64,000 bases of DNA, from positions 77,000 through 140,999 of IMG/VR virus record IMGVR_UViG_3300045973_000169; one strand, given 5' to 3'. Shown here one piece after another: positions 44,084 to 53,189 of this stretch. Numbering within the stretch: position 1 is the stretch's first letter; each line of letters opens with the position of its first letter. Position numbers and translations under genes: made by a program. Under the pieces are notes generated by a model. That model was not told where the DNA came from. It was given only the letters and a program-made list of their open reading frames with translations, and searched no databases. The DNA comes from a virus.

Positions 44084-44666
44084 TAACATTAGAGAAGAGT
44101 TTGTTAAACATTGCTTAGAAGATAGAGTTCTTTTAATAAATGGACCTATAGAGGATAGCATAGTAGAAGATACTATTATGCAAATTATCCATTGGAATAA
44201 AGAAGATACTATCGAAGAAGTTGATTCGAAGACTTACAATCGTAAAGACTTCCCTATTAAATTATATATTAATTCTAATGGTGGAAGTGCAACTGAATGT
44301 TTCTCGTTGATAAATGCAATGCAATCTAGCAAGACACCTGTACTTACCTTTGCTTTAGGTAAAGTGTATTCTGCTGGATTCCTTATTTTTATTGCTGGAC
44401 ATCTTAGATTTGCTCAGAAATACAGTTCAATGATGTATCACCAGACCTCTTACATCAGAGGTGGAGAACAACAGTATCATGAAGAAATGCTTGAGTATGA
44501 TAAGCATGTTCAAAAAGTTGCAGAGGATATCGTTATGCAACATACTAAGTTCCCTAAAAAGAAGTTAGATGAGATTAAGAAATCTAAACAAGATTTCTAT
44601 TTCCTTGCTAGTCAAGAAGAAGATCTTTATAGATCAAAATATAAAGTATTTGATTTTTATTACTAA
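44070..44666 (+). CDS. ClpP-like Ser protease
   Basis: 198 residues. The nucleophile lies in GKVYSAGFLIFIAG (the equivalent of G-x-A-x-S-M), then the His in SSMMYHQTSYIRG and the Asp in KSKQDFYFLASQEED. IKLYINSNGGSATE precedes. ClpP-like proteases in phages may process capsid or host proteins. No ATPase partner is in the window. Confidence 0.85.
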   Translation: MALTDNIREEFVKHCLEDRVLLINGPIEDSIVEDTIMQIIHWNKEDTIEEVDSKTYNRKDFPIKLYINSNGGSATECFSLINAMQSSKTPVLTFALGKVYSAGFLIFIAGHLRFAQKYSSMMYHQTSYIRGGEQQYHEEMLEYDKHVQKVAEDIVMQHTKFPKKKLDEIKKSKQDFYFLASQEEDLYRSKYKVFDFYY

Positions 44667-44702
44667 ACCAACAATATAATGTTATGGAGTATTTAATATA
44701 GT

Positions 44703-46913
44703 ATGAATGAATATAAATTAAAAGGTATTCAAAAAGAAATTTGGATTAAAAAGTATAAAGCCGATACAGATTTATGTATAGAAGATACTTGGAGACGTGT
44801 AGCTAAATGGGCTGCATCTGCTGAAGAGCCTTTACTTAGAGCTGAATGGGAAGAAAAGTTCTATAGTATACTCTATGACTTTGTATTTATCCCTGGTGGA
44901 AGAATTACTGAAGCTGCTGGTACAAAAAATAGTTATGCAAATAATTGTTTTGTATTAGACATTGAAGATAATTTAGAAGAAATATTTGAAACAGTTAAAC
45001 GTACTGCTATGATCTCTAAGAAGAATGGTGGCACAGGGATTTGTTTTGATAAGATTAGACCAGCCAATGCCCCATTATCTGGTGGTGGCGTTGGTTCTGG
45101 TGTTGTATCATTCATGAGAGTCTTTGATGTATCATGTGATGTAATTAAAACTGGTAGTAAAAATAGACGTGCTGCTCTTATGGGAATTCTTGGAGTACAA
45201 CATCCTGAGATCTTTGAGTTTATTGATGCTAAGAGACAGCAAGGTGTTCTTACTAACTTTAATATCAGTGTTTCAATTACTGATGATTTCATTGAAGCTG
45301 TTAAGAATGATGCTGATTGGGATTTAGTATTTGGTGGAGTTGTTTACAGGACAGTTAAAGCTAAAGACCTATGGAATAAACTTTGTTATTCAGGTTGGAT
45401 GTTTAATGACCCAGGTATCTTCTTTAAAGATACAACAAATAAGTATAATAATCTTTATTACATAATGGATTTTAGTTGTACTAATCCTTGTGGAGAGTTA
45501 CCTTTATTCCCTTGGGGAGCTTGCTGTTTAGGCAATGTTAATATGACTAAGTTTATCATTAACCCATTTTCAGATAATCCTGAATTTGATTTAGGTAAAT
45601 ATTATGGTGTATTGGCTATTGCTACTAGATTCTTGGATAATATCTTAGATGTCACTCAGTATCCATATGAACAAAATAAAGAAATAGCTTTACGTGATAG
45701 ACGTATTGGACTTAATCCTTTTGCTGGATTGGGTGATACATTAGCAATGATGAAGCTTCCTTATGATAGTAGCAAAGCAAGACAATTTGCTAAACAAATA
45801 GCTAAACAAGCTTGTGAAACAGTTTATTTAGCAAGCATTGATTTGGCTAAAGAGAAAGGTGTATTCCCTTCTTTTGATAAAGAAAAGTATTTAAATTCTA
45901 ATTTCATATTTAATCGCTTTGGAGAAAACTCTAAAGTCCTTTATGGTCTTGAGAATGTTGGTCCACGTAACTCTGCAGCACTTACATTGCCTCCAGTTGG
46001 GACAGGATCTATCTTAGCTTATAATATATCATCTGGTATGGAACCTATCTTTGCTAGAGAATATTGGAGAGATTTCTTGCAGCCAGATGGAACTAAAGAC
46101 AAAGAACTAATGGAAGATTATGCTTGGGGGCTTTGGAAGAAATTAAATCCAAATTCATATGTCCAAGAGGATCTAAACTCTACTGATAAAAAATGGAATG
46201 TTCCTGATTACTTTAAGACTTCTATGGAAATCGATCCTAAAGATCATATCTTGATGCAAGCTACTCTTCAGACTTATGTAGATGGCTCTATCAGTAAGAC
46301 TGCTAATCTGCCTGCTGAGTATACATTAGAGGACTATAAAGAACTCTTAATGTTTGCTTGGGATAATGGATTGAAAGGCTTCACAACATTCCGTGATGGA
46401 ACTCGTGAAGGTGTCTTATCAACTACAAATGATAAGGCTAAAGAAACCCCTGTAAGAGAAACATCTATTAAGCCTAAGAGACCACGTAAGCTTAAAGGCG
46501 AAACATATCAGATCCCTGAGCATGATGGTAATAATACTTACTGTACTATTAATCAGAATGAAGGTAAGCCTTGGGAAATATTCTTTAACTCTAGTGGACA
46601 GAACTATGAATGGTTTGCTGCTATTGGAAGATTAGCTTCTAGGATTATGCGTAAGACTGGAGATATTGATTCTGTTATTGGTGAATTAAAACAAATCAAG
46701 GGTGAAGGATTCTTTACTCAAGATTATGGTTTTGTAGAATCGAGACCACAACTGGTTGGGCTTATGTTAGAAGAATATTACAAAGGTCTCACTGGTGAAA
46801 TTAAAACTGAATCTATCATAGGTCAGTGTGAAATCTGTGGTGGTAATCTAGTTAAACGTGGTGGTTGTGTTCAATGTGAAGCTGGCTGTGTAGAATCATA
46901 TAAGTGTGGATAA
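44703..46913 (+). CDS. nrdJ: Class II (B12-dependent) ribonucleotide reductase
   Basis: 736 residues. NCFVLDIEDNLEEIFETVKR, KKNGGTGICFDKIRP, GSKNRRAALMGIL, then FSCTNPCGELPLFPWGACCL contain the conserved Cys pair and N-x-C-x-E radical site, and the end GQCEICGGNLVKRGG has the redox Cys. The long C-terminal TSCPT-type region is typical of class II enzymes that use adenosylcobalamin. It makes dNTPs or dNDPs without a small subunit. A separate B12 source from the host is implied. Confidence 0.88.
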   Translation: MNEYKLKGIQKEIWIKKYKADTDLCIEDTWRRVAKWAASAEEPLLRAEWEEKFYSILYDFVFIPGGRITEAAGTKNSYANNCFVLDIEDNLEEIFETVKRTAMISKKNGGTGICFDKIRPANAPLSGGGVGSGVVSFMRVFDVSCDVIKTGSKNRRAALMGILGVQHPEIFEFIDAKRQQGVLTNFNISVSITDDFIEAVKNDADWDLVFGGVVYRTVKAKDLWNKLCYSGWMFNDPGIFFKDTTNKYNNLYYIMDFSCTNPCGELPLFPWGACCLGNVNMTKFIINPFSDNPEFDLGKYYGVLAIATRFLDNILDVTQYPYEQNKEIALRDRRIGLNPFAGLGDTLAMMKLPYDSSKARQFAKQIAKQACETVYLASIDLAKEKGVFPSFDKEKYLNSNFIFNRFGENSKVLYGLENVGPRNSAALTLPPVGTGSILAYNISSGMEPIFAREYWRDFLQPDGTKDKELMEDYAWGLWKKLNPNSYVQEDLNSTDKKWNVPDYFKTSMEIDPKDHILMQATLQTYVDGSISKTANLPAEYTLEDYKELLMFAWDNGLKGFTTFRDGTREGVLSTTNDKAKETPVRETSIKPKRPRKLKGETYQIPEHDGNNTYCTINQNEGKPWEIFFNSSGQNYEWFAAIGRLASRIMRKTGDIDSVIGELKQIKGEGFFTQDYGFVESRPQLVGLMLEEYYKGLTGEIKTESIIGQCEICGGNLVKRGGCVQCEAGCVESYKCG

Positions 46914-46917
46914 AAAT

Positions 46918-47709
46918 ATGAAATTTTTAATACAAAAAGACTTCCCTACACAAAAAGATGCTGAAGAGATATTAGATATTGTTAGCCATTATCCTTATGA
47001 GATATTAGATGTTGATCCATTTTCAAATGATACTTTATTTAATCTTAATGATAAAAACTATATTCCTTACTGTTCTACTTTTTTATTTGAAACATTATTC
47101 AAGTTAAATGTAATTGGATTAAACTACAATTTAAATACAGCAAGTTATGAAGTATTTACTTCTAATAGAAATGATATGCTTAATAATAATGTTTATAATA
47201 TTAAAGATGCTATTGAATTTTTATCTATTCAGCAAAAAGGAAAACTCTGGTTCTGTAAACCAGCTGAAAAAGCTAAGATCTTTACTGGTTCAGTTGAAGC
47301 TTCTGAAGAATGGGTTGAGTTTTTACAAGATAAAGTTGAATGCAAAAGCTCTGGATCATATAAATTAGAACTAGATACTAAACTAGTCTTAGATACTCCA
47401 AAAGTAATTTATTCTGAATACAGATGGTTTATCGTAGATAAAAAGATTATTTCTGGGAGTATGTATAAGAAGAATGGACAGTTGTTTTCTGAAGAAATTC
47501 TAGATCGAGATATGACTAAAGAGGCTCAAGAATTTGCAAACAAATGGTTGCCTAATGATAATTGTGTTATGGATTTAGCTTTAACTAAAGAAGGATTAAA
47601 AGTAGTAGAATTCAATTGTATAAATAGTTCAGGTTTTTATAAATGCAGTAAGTACAAAGTATTTAAAGCCTTATGGGGATACTTTAGTACTGGAGAAAAT
47701 AATGGTTAA
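46918..47709 (+). CDS. ATP-grasp domain protein (DUF4343-like)
   Basis: 263 residues from the ATG at 46918, four codons inside a longer reading. EYRWFIVDKKIISGSMYKKN, then NDNCVMDLALTKEGLKVVEF and NCINSSGF carry the nucleotide/Mg-binding residues of the ATP-grasp fold in the phage DUF4343-type group. It probably joins a carboxylate to an amine; no substrate is known. Confidence 0.7.
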   Translation: MKFLIQKDFPTQKDAEEILDIVSHYPYEILDVDPFSNDTLFNLNDKNYIPYCSTFLFETLFKLNVIGLNYNLNTASYEVFTSNRNDMLNNNVYNIKDAIEFLSIQQKGKLWFCKPAEKAKIFTGSVEASEEWVEFLQDKVECKSSGSYKLELDTKLVLDTPKVIYSEYRWFIVDKKIISGSMYKKNGQLFSEEILDRDMTKEAQEFANKWLPNDNCVMDLALTKEGLKVVEFNCINSSGFYKCSKYKVFKALWGYFSTGENNG

Positions 47710-49081
47710 AAAATTTGTATTAGATACATCGGTTCTATTACATGAACCAAATAGTATTTTTAAATTTGGGAACAATGAAGTTATTCTTCCTATAACAGTT
47801 ATCGAAGAACTAGATAACTTTAAAAAAGATCAACGTGAGGTGGGCAGAAATGCCCGCCAGATCGCTCGAATATTAAATAAGCACCTAGATGACGGTAGCA
47901 TTAAGAATGGCGTTGTAATCAATGATGAAGGCGGAATTCTTCGTGTTGATATTAGATACTCACTTGAAGCACACAATGTAGATTTACCTTTAGACTATTC
48001 AGTTAATGACAATAGAATTATTAACTGTGCTTATATCAATGATGCTATAATCGTTTCAAGAGATGTTAATTTGAGAATTAAAGCTTCTGCTTATAACATT
48101 CCATCTGAAGATTATAAGAATGATAAGTTAGATGTAGATGATTCATTTACTGGGCATGGAATATTAGATGTGTCACAGGCAATGATTGATCAAATCTATG
48201 AAACTAATTTCTTACCTTTAAATGATCCTAATGTTGAAGTCTATCCTAATAAGTGTTTCTTATTAAGAAGTACAAGTAACAGTAAACAATCTGCTTTAGC
48301 TAGATACTATGCTCCTCTTAAAGAGCTTAGATTACTAGCTCAAGATCAGAAGACTATGGGACTACTGCCTAGAAACAAAGAGCAGCAATATGCATTAGAC
48401 GTATTGACAGATCCTGATATTAAATTAGTCACTTTGGTTGGTAAAGCTGGATGTGGTAAGTCCCTTATGGCTTTAGCTGCAGGTCTTGAATGTGTAGCTG
48501 GTCAGAAGCTATATAAGAAACTATTAGTATATCGTCCAATCGTTCCTATGGGAAATGATATCGGTTTCCTTCCAGGAGACATGGATGAGAAACTAGGTCC
48601 TTGGATGCAACCTATCGCTGATAATATTGATTTTATTATGGGAGATATTACACCAGAGGATAAGCCTAAGATTAAGAAACCAAAAGTTAATAAAGCTGAT
48701 GGTATCCCTAATCTAGATAAAGGTGAGAAAGCAGCAGGGAAAATCTCTCCTACACAAGAGTTAAAGCAATGGGGTCTATTAGAACTCGGAGCTGGTACAT
48801 ATATAAGAGGGAGAAGTATCCCTGGACAATTTATTATCTTAGATGATGCACAGAACTTTTCTATTCATGAGATTAAGACTTTTATTACTCGTGTTGGAGA
48901 AGGAACTAAGATTATTCTAACTGGAGACCCAGCTCAGATTGATGCACCTTATTTAGATGCAACAAACAATGGGCTTACTTATGTAGCTGAAAGAGCTAAA
49001 CACTATGAGAATGCAGCTCATATTACTTTTAGTAAGAGTGAAAGATCTGAGTTAGCAGAATGGGCAGCTAATAACCTATGA
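47702..49081 (+). CDS. PIN-PhoH family protein (PhoH2-like)
   Basis: 459 residues. The N-terminal PIN domain (FVLDTSVLLHEPNSIFKFG, ITVIEELDNFKKD, IVSRDVNLR) has the acidic residues of an RNase. The C-terminal PhoH ATPase has Walker A LVGKAGCGKSLMALAAG, FIILDDAQNFSIHEIK and LTGDPAQIDAPYL. PIN-PhoH proteins are RNA helicase-nucleases. The gene overlaps the ATP-grasp gene. Confidence 0.9.
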   Translation: MVKKFVLDTSVLLHEPNSIFKFGNNEVILPITVIEELDNFKKDQREVGRNARQIARILNKHLDDGSIKNGVVINDEGGILRVDIRYSLEAHNVDLPLDYSVNDNRIINCAYINDAIIVSRDVNLRIKASAYNIPSEDYKNDKLDVDDSFTGHGILDVSQAMIDQIYETNFLPLNDPNVEVYPNKCFLLRSTSNSKQSALARYYAPLKELRLLAQDQKTMGLLPRNKEQQYALDVLTDPDIKLVTLVGKAGCGKSLMALAAGLECVAGQKLYKKLLVYRPIVPMGNDIGFLPGDMDEKLGPWMQPIADNIDFIMGDITPEDKPKIKKPKVNKADGIPNLDKGEKAAGKISPTQELKQWGLLELGAGTYIRGRSIPGQFIILDDAQNFSIHEIKTFITRVGEGTKIILTGDPAQIDAPYLDATNNGLTYVAERAKHYENAAHITFSKSERSELAEWAANNL

Positions 49082-49290
49082 CAAGAATAGAAGAATTAGA
49101 GAGAGAGGTTGAGCTAATTTCTAAGTTAGTTGAACTATATCAAACACTTAATACTTTAAAACAACCAGTTCAGACATATCAACCTTATATCTATCCATAT
49201 TATCCTACTATAAGTTATAGTGGAGGAGTTTGTAATCCGACTGATGGACCTGTACTTAGCAATAAGATAACTCGAACAGGTGGTTGTTAA
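49078..49290 (+). CDS. Hypothetical protein, 70 residues
   Basis: Overlaps the PhoH stop. N-terminal coiled coil (IEELEREVELISKLVELYQ) then a Tyr/Pro-rich tail (TYQPYIYPYYPTISYSGGVC). Last gene on this strand before the convergent terminator. Confidence 0.65.
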   Translation: MTRIEELEREVELISKLVELYQTLNTLKQPVQTYQPYIYPYYPTISYSGGVCNPTDGPVLSNKITRTGGC

Positions 49291-49320
49291 GTAACAAAAG
49301 AATACTATATTGCAATTGAA

Positions 49321-49350
49321 AAGGGGCTTCAAAAGAGGCCCCTTACTTTT
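49321..49350. terminator. Bidirectional terminator between convergent gene blocks
   Basis: AAGGGGC pairs with GCCCCTT around TTCAAAAGAG, with A-run on the left and T-run on the right, so it works for both strands. Marks the join between the replication and late blocks. Confidence 0.85.
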
Positions 49351-49861
49351 ACTTATTCATTTCTTTTAATAAATCGATTATTCTATTGATGTTATCTTGC
49401 ATGTCGTTTCTTATCTCAATACGAAGATCACGTATCATATTCTCTAACCTATTTGTTATTCCACCTATGTCAACACGATGCTGTTCTGTGAATTTATCAT
49501 ATTCAGCTCTTGTCACATAGTTTACAGGCAAAGACCGATTGCACAAATTATGTTCTGCTTCAAACTTATCTACTCTCTCTTTTAACGCTTTTATCTCTAC
49601 TTCTTTAGAATCTAATTCAGCCTTAAATGCTTTATCTTCTTGTTCTTCAATTCTTTTAGTTTTATCATCTATAGCTTTTTGATTCTTGTCTAAAAGCATT
49701 TTCCCATAGAAAGCAACTCCAGGTCCCAGCGTAAACATAAGTGCTAGTATCAAACCAGCATGTTCCATTATTCCTGCTGTAAAGTCTACTTGTGATCCTA
49801 ATGCGAAAGCGCTTACTGGTACTGCAACTAATAACAATCCATAAAATAACAATTTAAACAT
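49349..49861 (-). CDS. Membrane-anchored coiled-coil protein, 170 residues
   Basis: Signal-like N-terminus (FKLLFYGLLLVAVPVSAFAL), a second hydrophobic stretch (HAGLILALMFTLGPGVAFYG), then a long Lys/Glu/Asp coiled coil (KNQKAIDDKTKRIEEQEDKA). Possibly a lysis accessory or structural protein. Its function is not recognised. Confidence 0.65.
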   Translation of the reverse strand: MFKLLFYGLLLVAVPVSAFALGSQVDFTAGIMEHAGLILALMFTLGPGVAFYGKMLLDKNQKAIDDKTKRIEEQEDKAFKAELDSKEVEIKALKERVDKFEAEHNLCNRSLPVNYVTRAEYDKFTEQHRVDIGGITNRLENMIRDLRIEIRNDMQDNINRIIDLLKEMNK

Positions 49862-49883
49862 TTGATTCTCCAGTAAGGTATTT

Positions 49884-50297
49884 TTATTTTAATGCAAACA
49901 TACCACCTAGTATCAAAGTAAGAGCTGATACTACTCCAATAGTCAACCAAGTTAATCTTGATGGGGTGTTTGCTTTCTGCTTAACTAATTCATCACTAGT
50001 GGTCTGATAGAGATTTCTGAATTGGTCTGATTGGCTTTTATAAACAAAGACTTGTGTATTTAAATTTGTTATTAACGTTTTAGCGTTAGTGTCTTTTAGC
50101 TGTAACAAATCTCTTTGTTGAGTAACTACAGGTAGTGCTTTCTTACAATAGTCATACTGAAGTAAGTCACTAGCTGCGTTCCTAGCAGACGATAAGTTAC
50201 TGAAGCAAACCTGTTGGTTGGCCTGTAACGGTTGTACTGTAGCCAAGCTTATTAAAAGTATTACTAATAGCTTTAGCATCATCTTTTTTAATCTCAT
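49884..50297 (-). CDS. Outer spanin-like or lysis-associated protein, 137 residues
   Basis: N-terminal signal (LLVILLISLATVQPLQANQQ), coiled middle (QQRDLLQLKDTNAKTLITN) and a C-terminal membrane span (LTIGVVSALTLILGGMFAL). It begins inside the previous gene's 3' end, overlapping by about 100 bases, the classical Rz/Rz1 layout, but a lipobox Cys is not obvious. Probably part of the lysis cassette. Confidence 0.5.
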   Translation of the reverse strand: MRLKKMMLKLLVILLISLATVQPLQANQQVCFSNLSSARNAASDLLQYDYCKKALPVVTQQRDLLQLKDTNAKTLITNLNTQVFVYKSQSDQFRNLYQTTSDELVKQKANTPSRLTWLTIGVVSALTLILGGMFALK

Positions 50298-50592
50298 TTA
50301 ATTGCTCCTGAGTAGGAGGTTTAATTCCTGCTTCCTCTTTATATAATGAGGCAAGTTTCTTGTCTATACTTTCCATCTTCTTAACAATAACTAAATTCTG
50401 CTGTTCTGTCTTTTCTAGAAGAGCTTGATTTTTTTGTTGTATACCAGCAATTGTTTGGTCCGCTTTGTATTGCTGTTCTATTTGTGCTCTTACTTTTTTC
50501 TCAGTATCCCATTTAGTATATATAGTAAATGTAGATATTGTAACCAAAGCGATTATTACATACAGAATTATCTTGTGTAATTTATCATTCAT
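50197..50592 (-). CDS. Inner spanin-like (Rz-type) protein, 131 residues
   Basis: N-terminal membrane anchor (IILYVIIALVTISTFTIYT), then periplasmic coiled coil (EKKVRAQIEQQYKADQ...). This is the shape of an i-spanin that spans from inner to outer membrane and fuses them. Overlaps the next gene in the transcription order, as Rz and Rz1 do. The assignment rests on architecture alone. Confidence 0.55.
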   Translation of the reverse strand: MNDKLHKIILYVIIALVTISTFTIYTKWDTEKKVRAQIEQQYKADQTIAGIQQKNQALLEKTEQQNLVIVKKMESIDKKLASLYKEEAGIKPPTQEQLNEIKKDDAKAISNTFNKLGYSTTVTGQPTGLLQ

Positions 50593-51212
50593 TCTCTAAA
50601 CCTCACCCATCCCTTTATCGTAAGACTAGGAGTATCAACAAACGGTCTTATCTTACCATTATATACCCCTCCCTTATTCTTACTACTCTTCGTCTGTTCC
50701 CTCTGTTCCCCTGATAAGTTAGACCCAGTTGTATTCCCTTCGATATTCTTAGTTCCACTTAAGTTAACTAATTGCTCTATAGTAAATGCTGTATGTCCAT
50801 GAGTAAAATTTAGGTTAGATGAAAATAGTTCTATATCACCTAGTTTCAATTTCTCGGATCCAAGTTTTACTAAACGAGGTTTAATGAATTTATATCTCAT
50901 AGGATTTGCAAGAGCCGCTCTATATACTTCTGCAGTAGCTCCTGATTTATATGCTGGATTTTTTATATGAAGTGTCTCTGATGCTTCTTTATACCAAGTA
51001 TAAACTGAAGCTGCACAGTAAGGTGAGTATCTTGGTATCCCTACATTCTTGCAATACTCATCTATTCTAGGATGGTCATTTGAATTAGTTCTCTCTATCA
51101 CAGGAAGAGCTGCATCTCTAGCAGCTACTTTATACGCTTCTTCTTGTAGCGTCCCTGCGAATAGTAGAGTAGGGATTAATAGTATGAGTAAAGCCCTTAT
51201 AAGAGAATACAC
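50589..51212 (-). CDS. Cys-peptidase-like endolysin candidate with signal, 207 residues
   Basis: N-terminal signal-like segment (SLIRALLILLIPTLLFAGTL). RYSPYCAASVYTWYKEASE has a likely catalytic Cys, and NFTHGHTAFTIEQL has a His, in the order of CHAP/NlpC-type peptidoglycan hydrolases. GDIELFSSNL before the His fits a beta strand of that fold. A secreted endolysin would fit with the holin- and spanin-like neighbours. Confidence 0.65.
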   Translation of the reverse strand: MYSLIRALLILLIPTLLFAGTLQEEAYKVAARDAALPVIERTNSNDHPRIDEYCKNVGIPRYSPYCAASVYTWYKEASETLHIKNPAYKSGATAEVYRAALANPMRYKFIKPRLVKLGSEKLKLGDIELFSSNLNFTHGHTAFTIEQLVNLSGTKNIEGNTTGSNLSGEQREQTKSSKNKGGVYNGKIRPFVDTPSLTIKGWVRFRE

Positions 51213-51517
51213 GCTGCACCACCAGCAATCATTGATGCTAGGATAATGGCTAATGCTATGTTATTTTCTTCTAAGATCTCTTTCATTACATCAAGTTTCT
51301 TTGCTCCAAGATACTTCATCAAGGAAACAGTATACATCATAAATGTTGAAAGCTTTAACCCTCTATTAGACATCTCTTGTAAATTAGCATCGCCATACTT
51401 ATAAGCCAGAAAAGTAAGTCCTGCCGTAATAGCCATTACTACAACTGTTAGAAATCCCTCATCGAAATTATCAATCCCAGTAATAAGCTTTGTAAATATT
51501 GATTTAATAAAATTCAT
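51197..51517 (-). CDS. Holin-like membrane protein, 106 residues
   Basis: Two clear membrane segments (FLTVVVMAITAGLTFLAYKY and ALAIILASMIAGGAACILL) separated by a charged loop. A stretch of amphipathic sequence lies at the N-terminus. The size and position before the endolysin-like gene suggest a holin. The overlap with the next gene is 16 bases. Confidence 0.55.
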   Translation of the reverse strand: MNFIKSIFTKLITGIDNFDEGFLTVVVMAITAGLTFLAYKYGDANLQEMSNRGLKLSTFMMYTVSLMKYLGAKKLDVMKEILEENNIALAIILASMIAGGAACILL

Positions 51518-51518
51518 A

Positions 51519-51722
51519 TTACTTTCCTTTTCTTGCTTTAGCTACTCTGCGAAATGTTTGAGCTAGTCTTGCTCTACGTTTAGTGGTTTGACTTGCCTTT
51601 GATCCTTTACTCAAGACCTTCTTTGCAAATCCTCCTACAGTCATTCCTGCTCTCTTCGCTTGTGCAGTAAATGCTCCTGGCTTTTTTACAGCCGTTTGCA
51701 TCCATTTACTTTTAGCTGCCAT
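51519..51722 (-). CDS. Small basic protein (Lys/Arg-rich), 67 residues
   Basis: Sequence WMQTAVKKPGAFTAQAKRAG followed by GGFAKKVLSKGSKASQTTKR. This 'KKPGAFTAKAK..G' protein recurs in phages as a small basic structural or DNA-bound protein. Unknown exact function. Confidence 0.7.
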   Translation of the reverse strand: MAAKSKWMQTAVKKPGAFTAQAKRAGMTVGGFAKKVLSKGSKASQTTKRRARLAQTFRRVAKARKGK

Positions 51723-51723
51723 A

Positions 51724-51789
51724 TTAGCACTTACCTTTCTTAGGCATTTTTGGTGCTTTTGGTTTTTCTGTCTTAGTTGATTTTGCCAT
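51724..51789 (-). CDS. Tiny basic peptide, 21 residues
   Basis: MAKSTKTEKPKAPKMPKKGK plus C. Preceded by an AGGAAT-like site. It resembles the start of the 53225 product (MAKAPVKASN) and looks like one of several short basic peptide genes in this stretch. Weak support. Confidence 0.4.
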   Translation of the reverse strand: MAKSTKTEKPKAPKMPKKGKC

Positions 51790-51855
51790 TAACGTATTCC
51801 TCATTCTTTCCTAGATTTAATAGGCCCTTCATCCCCGACCTCCCACCCTCGTAAC

Positions 51856-51966
51856 TTAGATATATTTCTCAGTTACTATCGGACAAAGCATAAACTTTCT
51901 TTTAACACAATTTATATAACAACATTCATCGTTAAAATAATCTTGACATAAATCTAACTCTTCCAT
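51856..51966 (-). CDS. Small peptide, 36 residues
   Basis: MEELDLCQDYFNDECCYINC then a basic end. ATG is preceded by AGGAATTAC. Cys-rich, maybe metal-binding. Unknown. Confidence 0.4.
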   Translation of the reverse strand: MEELDLCQDYFNDECCYINCVKRKFMLCPIVTEKYI

Positions 51967-51974
51967 TGTAATTC

Positions 51975-52148
51975 CTATTGTGGGTATATTAACCCTGGAT
52001 TTTGAGGTCTGCTATCAAAAGGATTGAAGGCTTGTTTTGGCATAGTTGAACTGTCAAGTTGGTCTTTTACTGATCCTTTTTTTCTTGGTTTTGGCATCCC
52101 TTTTTTGTTTACTAACTTTACTTTCTTTCCCGCTGGTTTTTTTGGCAT
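51975..52148 (-). CDS. Small basic protein, 57 residues
   Basis: MPKKPAGKKVKLVNKKGMPK then FNPFDSRPQNPGLIYPQ. It starts inside the 3' end of the HNH gene (52054-52455) in another frame, the position where rebuilt target genes begin in the other insertions. A shorter start at 52043 is possible. It may be the functional partner of the basic protein fragment upstream of the insertion. Confidence 0.5.
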   Translation of the reverse strand: MPKKPAGKKVKLVNKKGMPKPRKKGSVKDQLDSSTMPKQAFNPFDSRPQNPGLIYPQ

Positions 52149-52455
52149 TAGGATTATTCTCCAAGTGCCACGAAAGGAATAGCATTAATTCCTTAGTGGT
52201 CACGCTAGTTGGTTTCTTGAATACAAATCTTATATAATTAGAATGGAGTAGAGCATGACAATATAAACAAACAACTAATGCATTCTTATCATCAAACATT
52301 AAATCAGGATATTCACTCTTAGGCTTAACATGATGGCAGTGCATAAATCTTTTGTCTAAACTATACCCACATTTTTTGCAGGTATAGTTCGATTTCTCTT
52401 TATTGCGTCGGCTCCATTCATACAATAGAGTCCTTAAATCTTTTATTTTTTTCAT
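52054..52455 (-). CDS. HNH endonuclease, tandem with a Vsr-like one
   Basis: 133 residues. The HNH core: SNYTCKKCGYSLDKRFMHCH, HVKPKSEYPDLMF, then LVVCLYCHALLHSN. The C-terminal tail is Lys-rich. Its start overlaps the stop of the Vsr-like gene by four bases; together they form a two-gene endonuclease insertion. The 3' end overlaps the small basic protein gene at 51975. Confidence 0.85.
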   Translation of the reverse strand: MKKIKDLRTLLYEWSRRNKEKSNYTCKKCGYSLDKRFMHCHHVKPKSEYPDLMFDDKNALVVCLYCHALLHSNYIRFVFKKPTSVTTKELMLFLSWHLENNPNAKKTSGKESKVSKQKRDAKTKKKRISKRPT

Positions 52456-53189
52456 ATTATCTCTTGTTTTAATATATTATTGATTCTATTAATATCAGAA
52501 TGTTTTATTCTTAATAGTCTTATATTATTACTAGAGCAATATTGTGTTTTTATATTATCTCTTTGTTGTATTATTTCAAAATTTTTTAATTTAGTTTCAT
52601 CTGACTTATCTGAACTAAAAGAATATGGCACAGAGTGCTGTTTCCCATCAAACTCAATACAAATATTTAAATCTGGAATATAGAAATCAAATAAAAGTCT
52701 TTTATTTTTATTGCTTAAACATCCATTAAAATATTTTTGCTCTTCAAACTTTATAGATTTTTCTAACAGCCATTCTCTAATTATTTTTTCACCAATTGAT
52801 GTCTTACATTTAGGACATCCACATTTATCAAGATGTGTATTTGGAGTTTGTTCAAATTCTCCATGCTTATTACAAATTATAATTACTTTAATTGAATTTC
52901 TCTTATATTCGACCTTACTATAATTATACTTATTGCCATGGATATTTTTAGCTTTTTCTATAAATCTTTCTGTTGTCAATTTTTGATTATCGAATTTGCA
53001 TAATTTACAACCATAACCGTTAAGATGATCTATGGCTCTTTGATTAAACTCTTTGTGAATTTTGCATATTATTGTAAGCTTTGTCTTTGCATTGATATAA
53101 ACAGTTTTAGAATAATCATATTTAAAATTATGTATTTTATTTGCTCTTTTTATAAATTCATCTAAAGTCAATTTTTGTTTTGTTATCAT
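52452..53189 (-). CDS. Vsr-like homing endonuclease with zinc repeats
   Basis: 245 residues from the ATG at 53189, which has GGAG in front; a start 15 bases upstream would sit on top of it. Like the 15130 product it has repeats (RANKIHNFKYDYSKTVY; KAKNIHGNKYNYSKVEY), zinc motifs (GCKLCKFD, GCPKCKT) and a nuclease core LLFDFYIPDLNICIEFDGKQ. Presence on both strands shows that the element inserts in either gene block. Confidence 0.87.
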   Translation of the reverse strand: MITKQKLTLDEFIKRANKIHNFKYDYSKTVYINAKTKLTIICKIHKEFNQRAIDHLNGYGCKLCKFDNQKLTTERFIEKAKNIHGNKYNYSKVEYKRNSIKVIIICNKHGEFEQTPNTHLDKCGCPKCKTSIGEKIIREWLLEKSIKFEEQKYFNGCLSNKNKRLLFDFYIPDLNICIEFDGKQHSVPYSFSSDKSDETKLKNFEIIQQRDNIKTQYCSSNNIRLLRIKHSDINRINNILKQEII

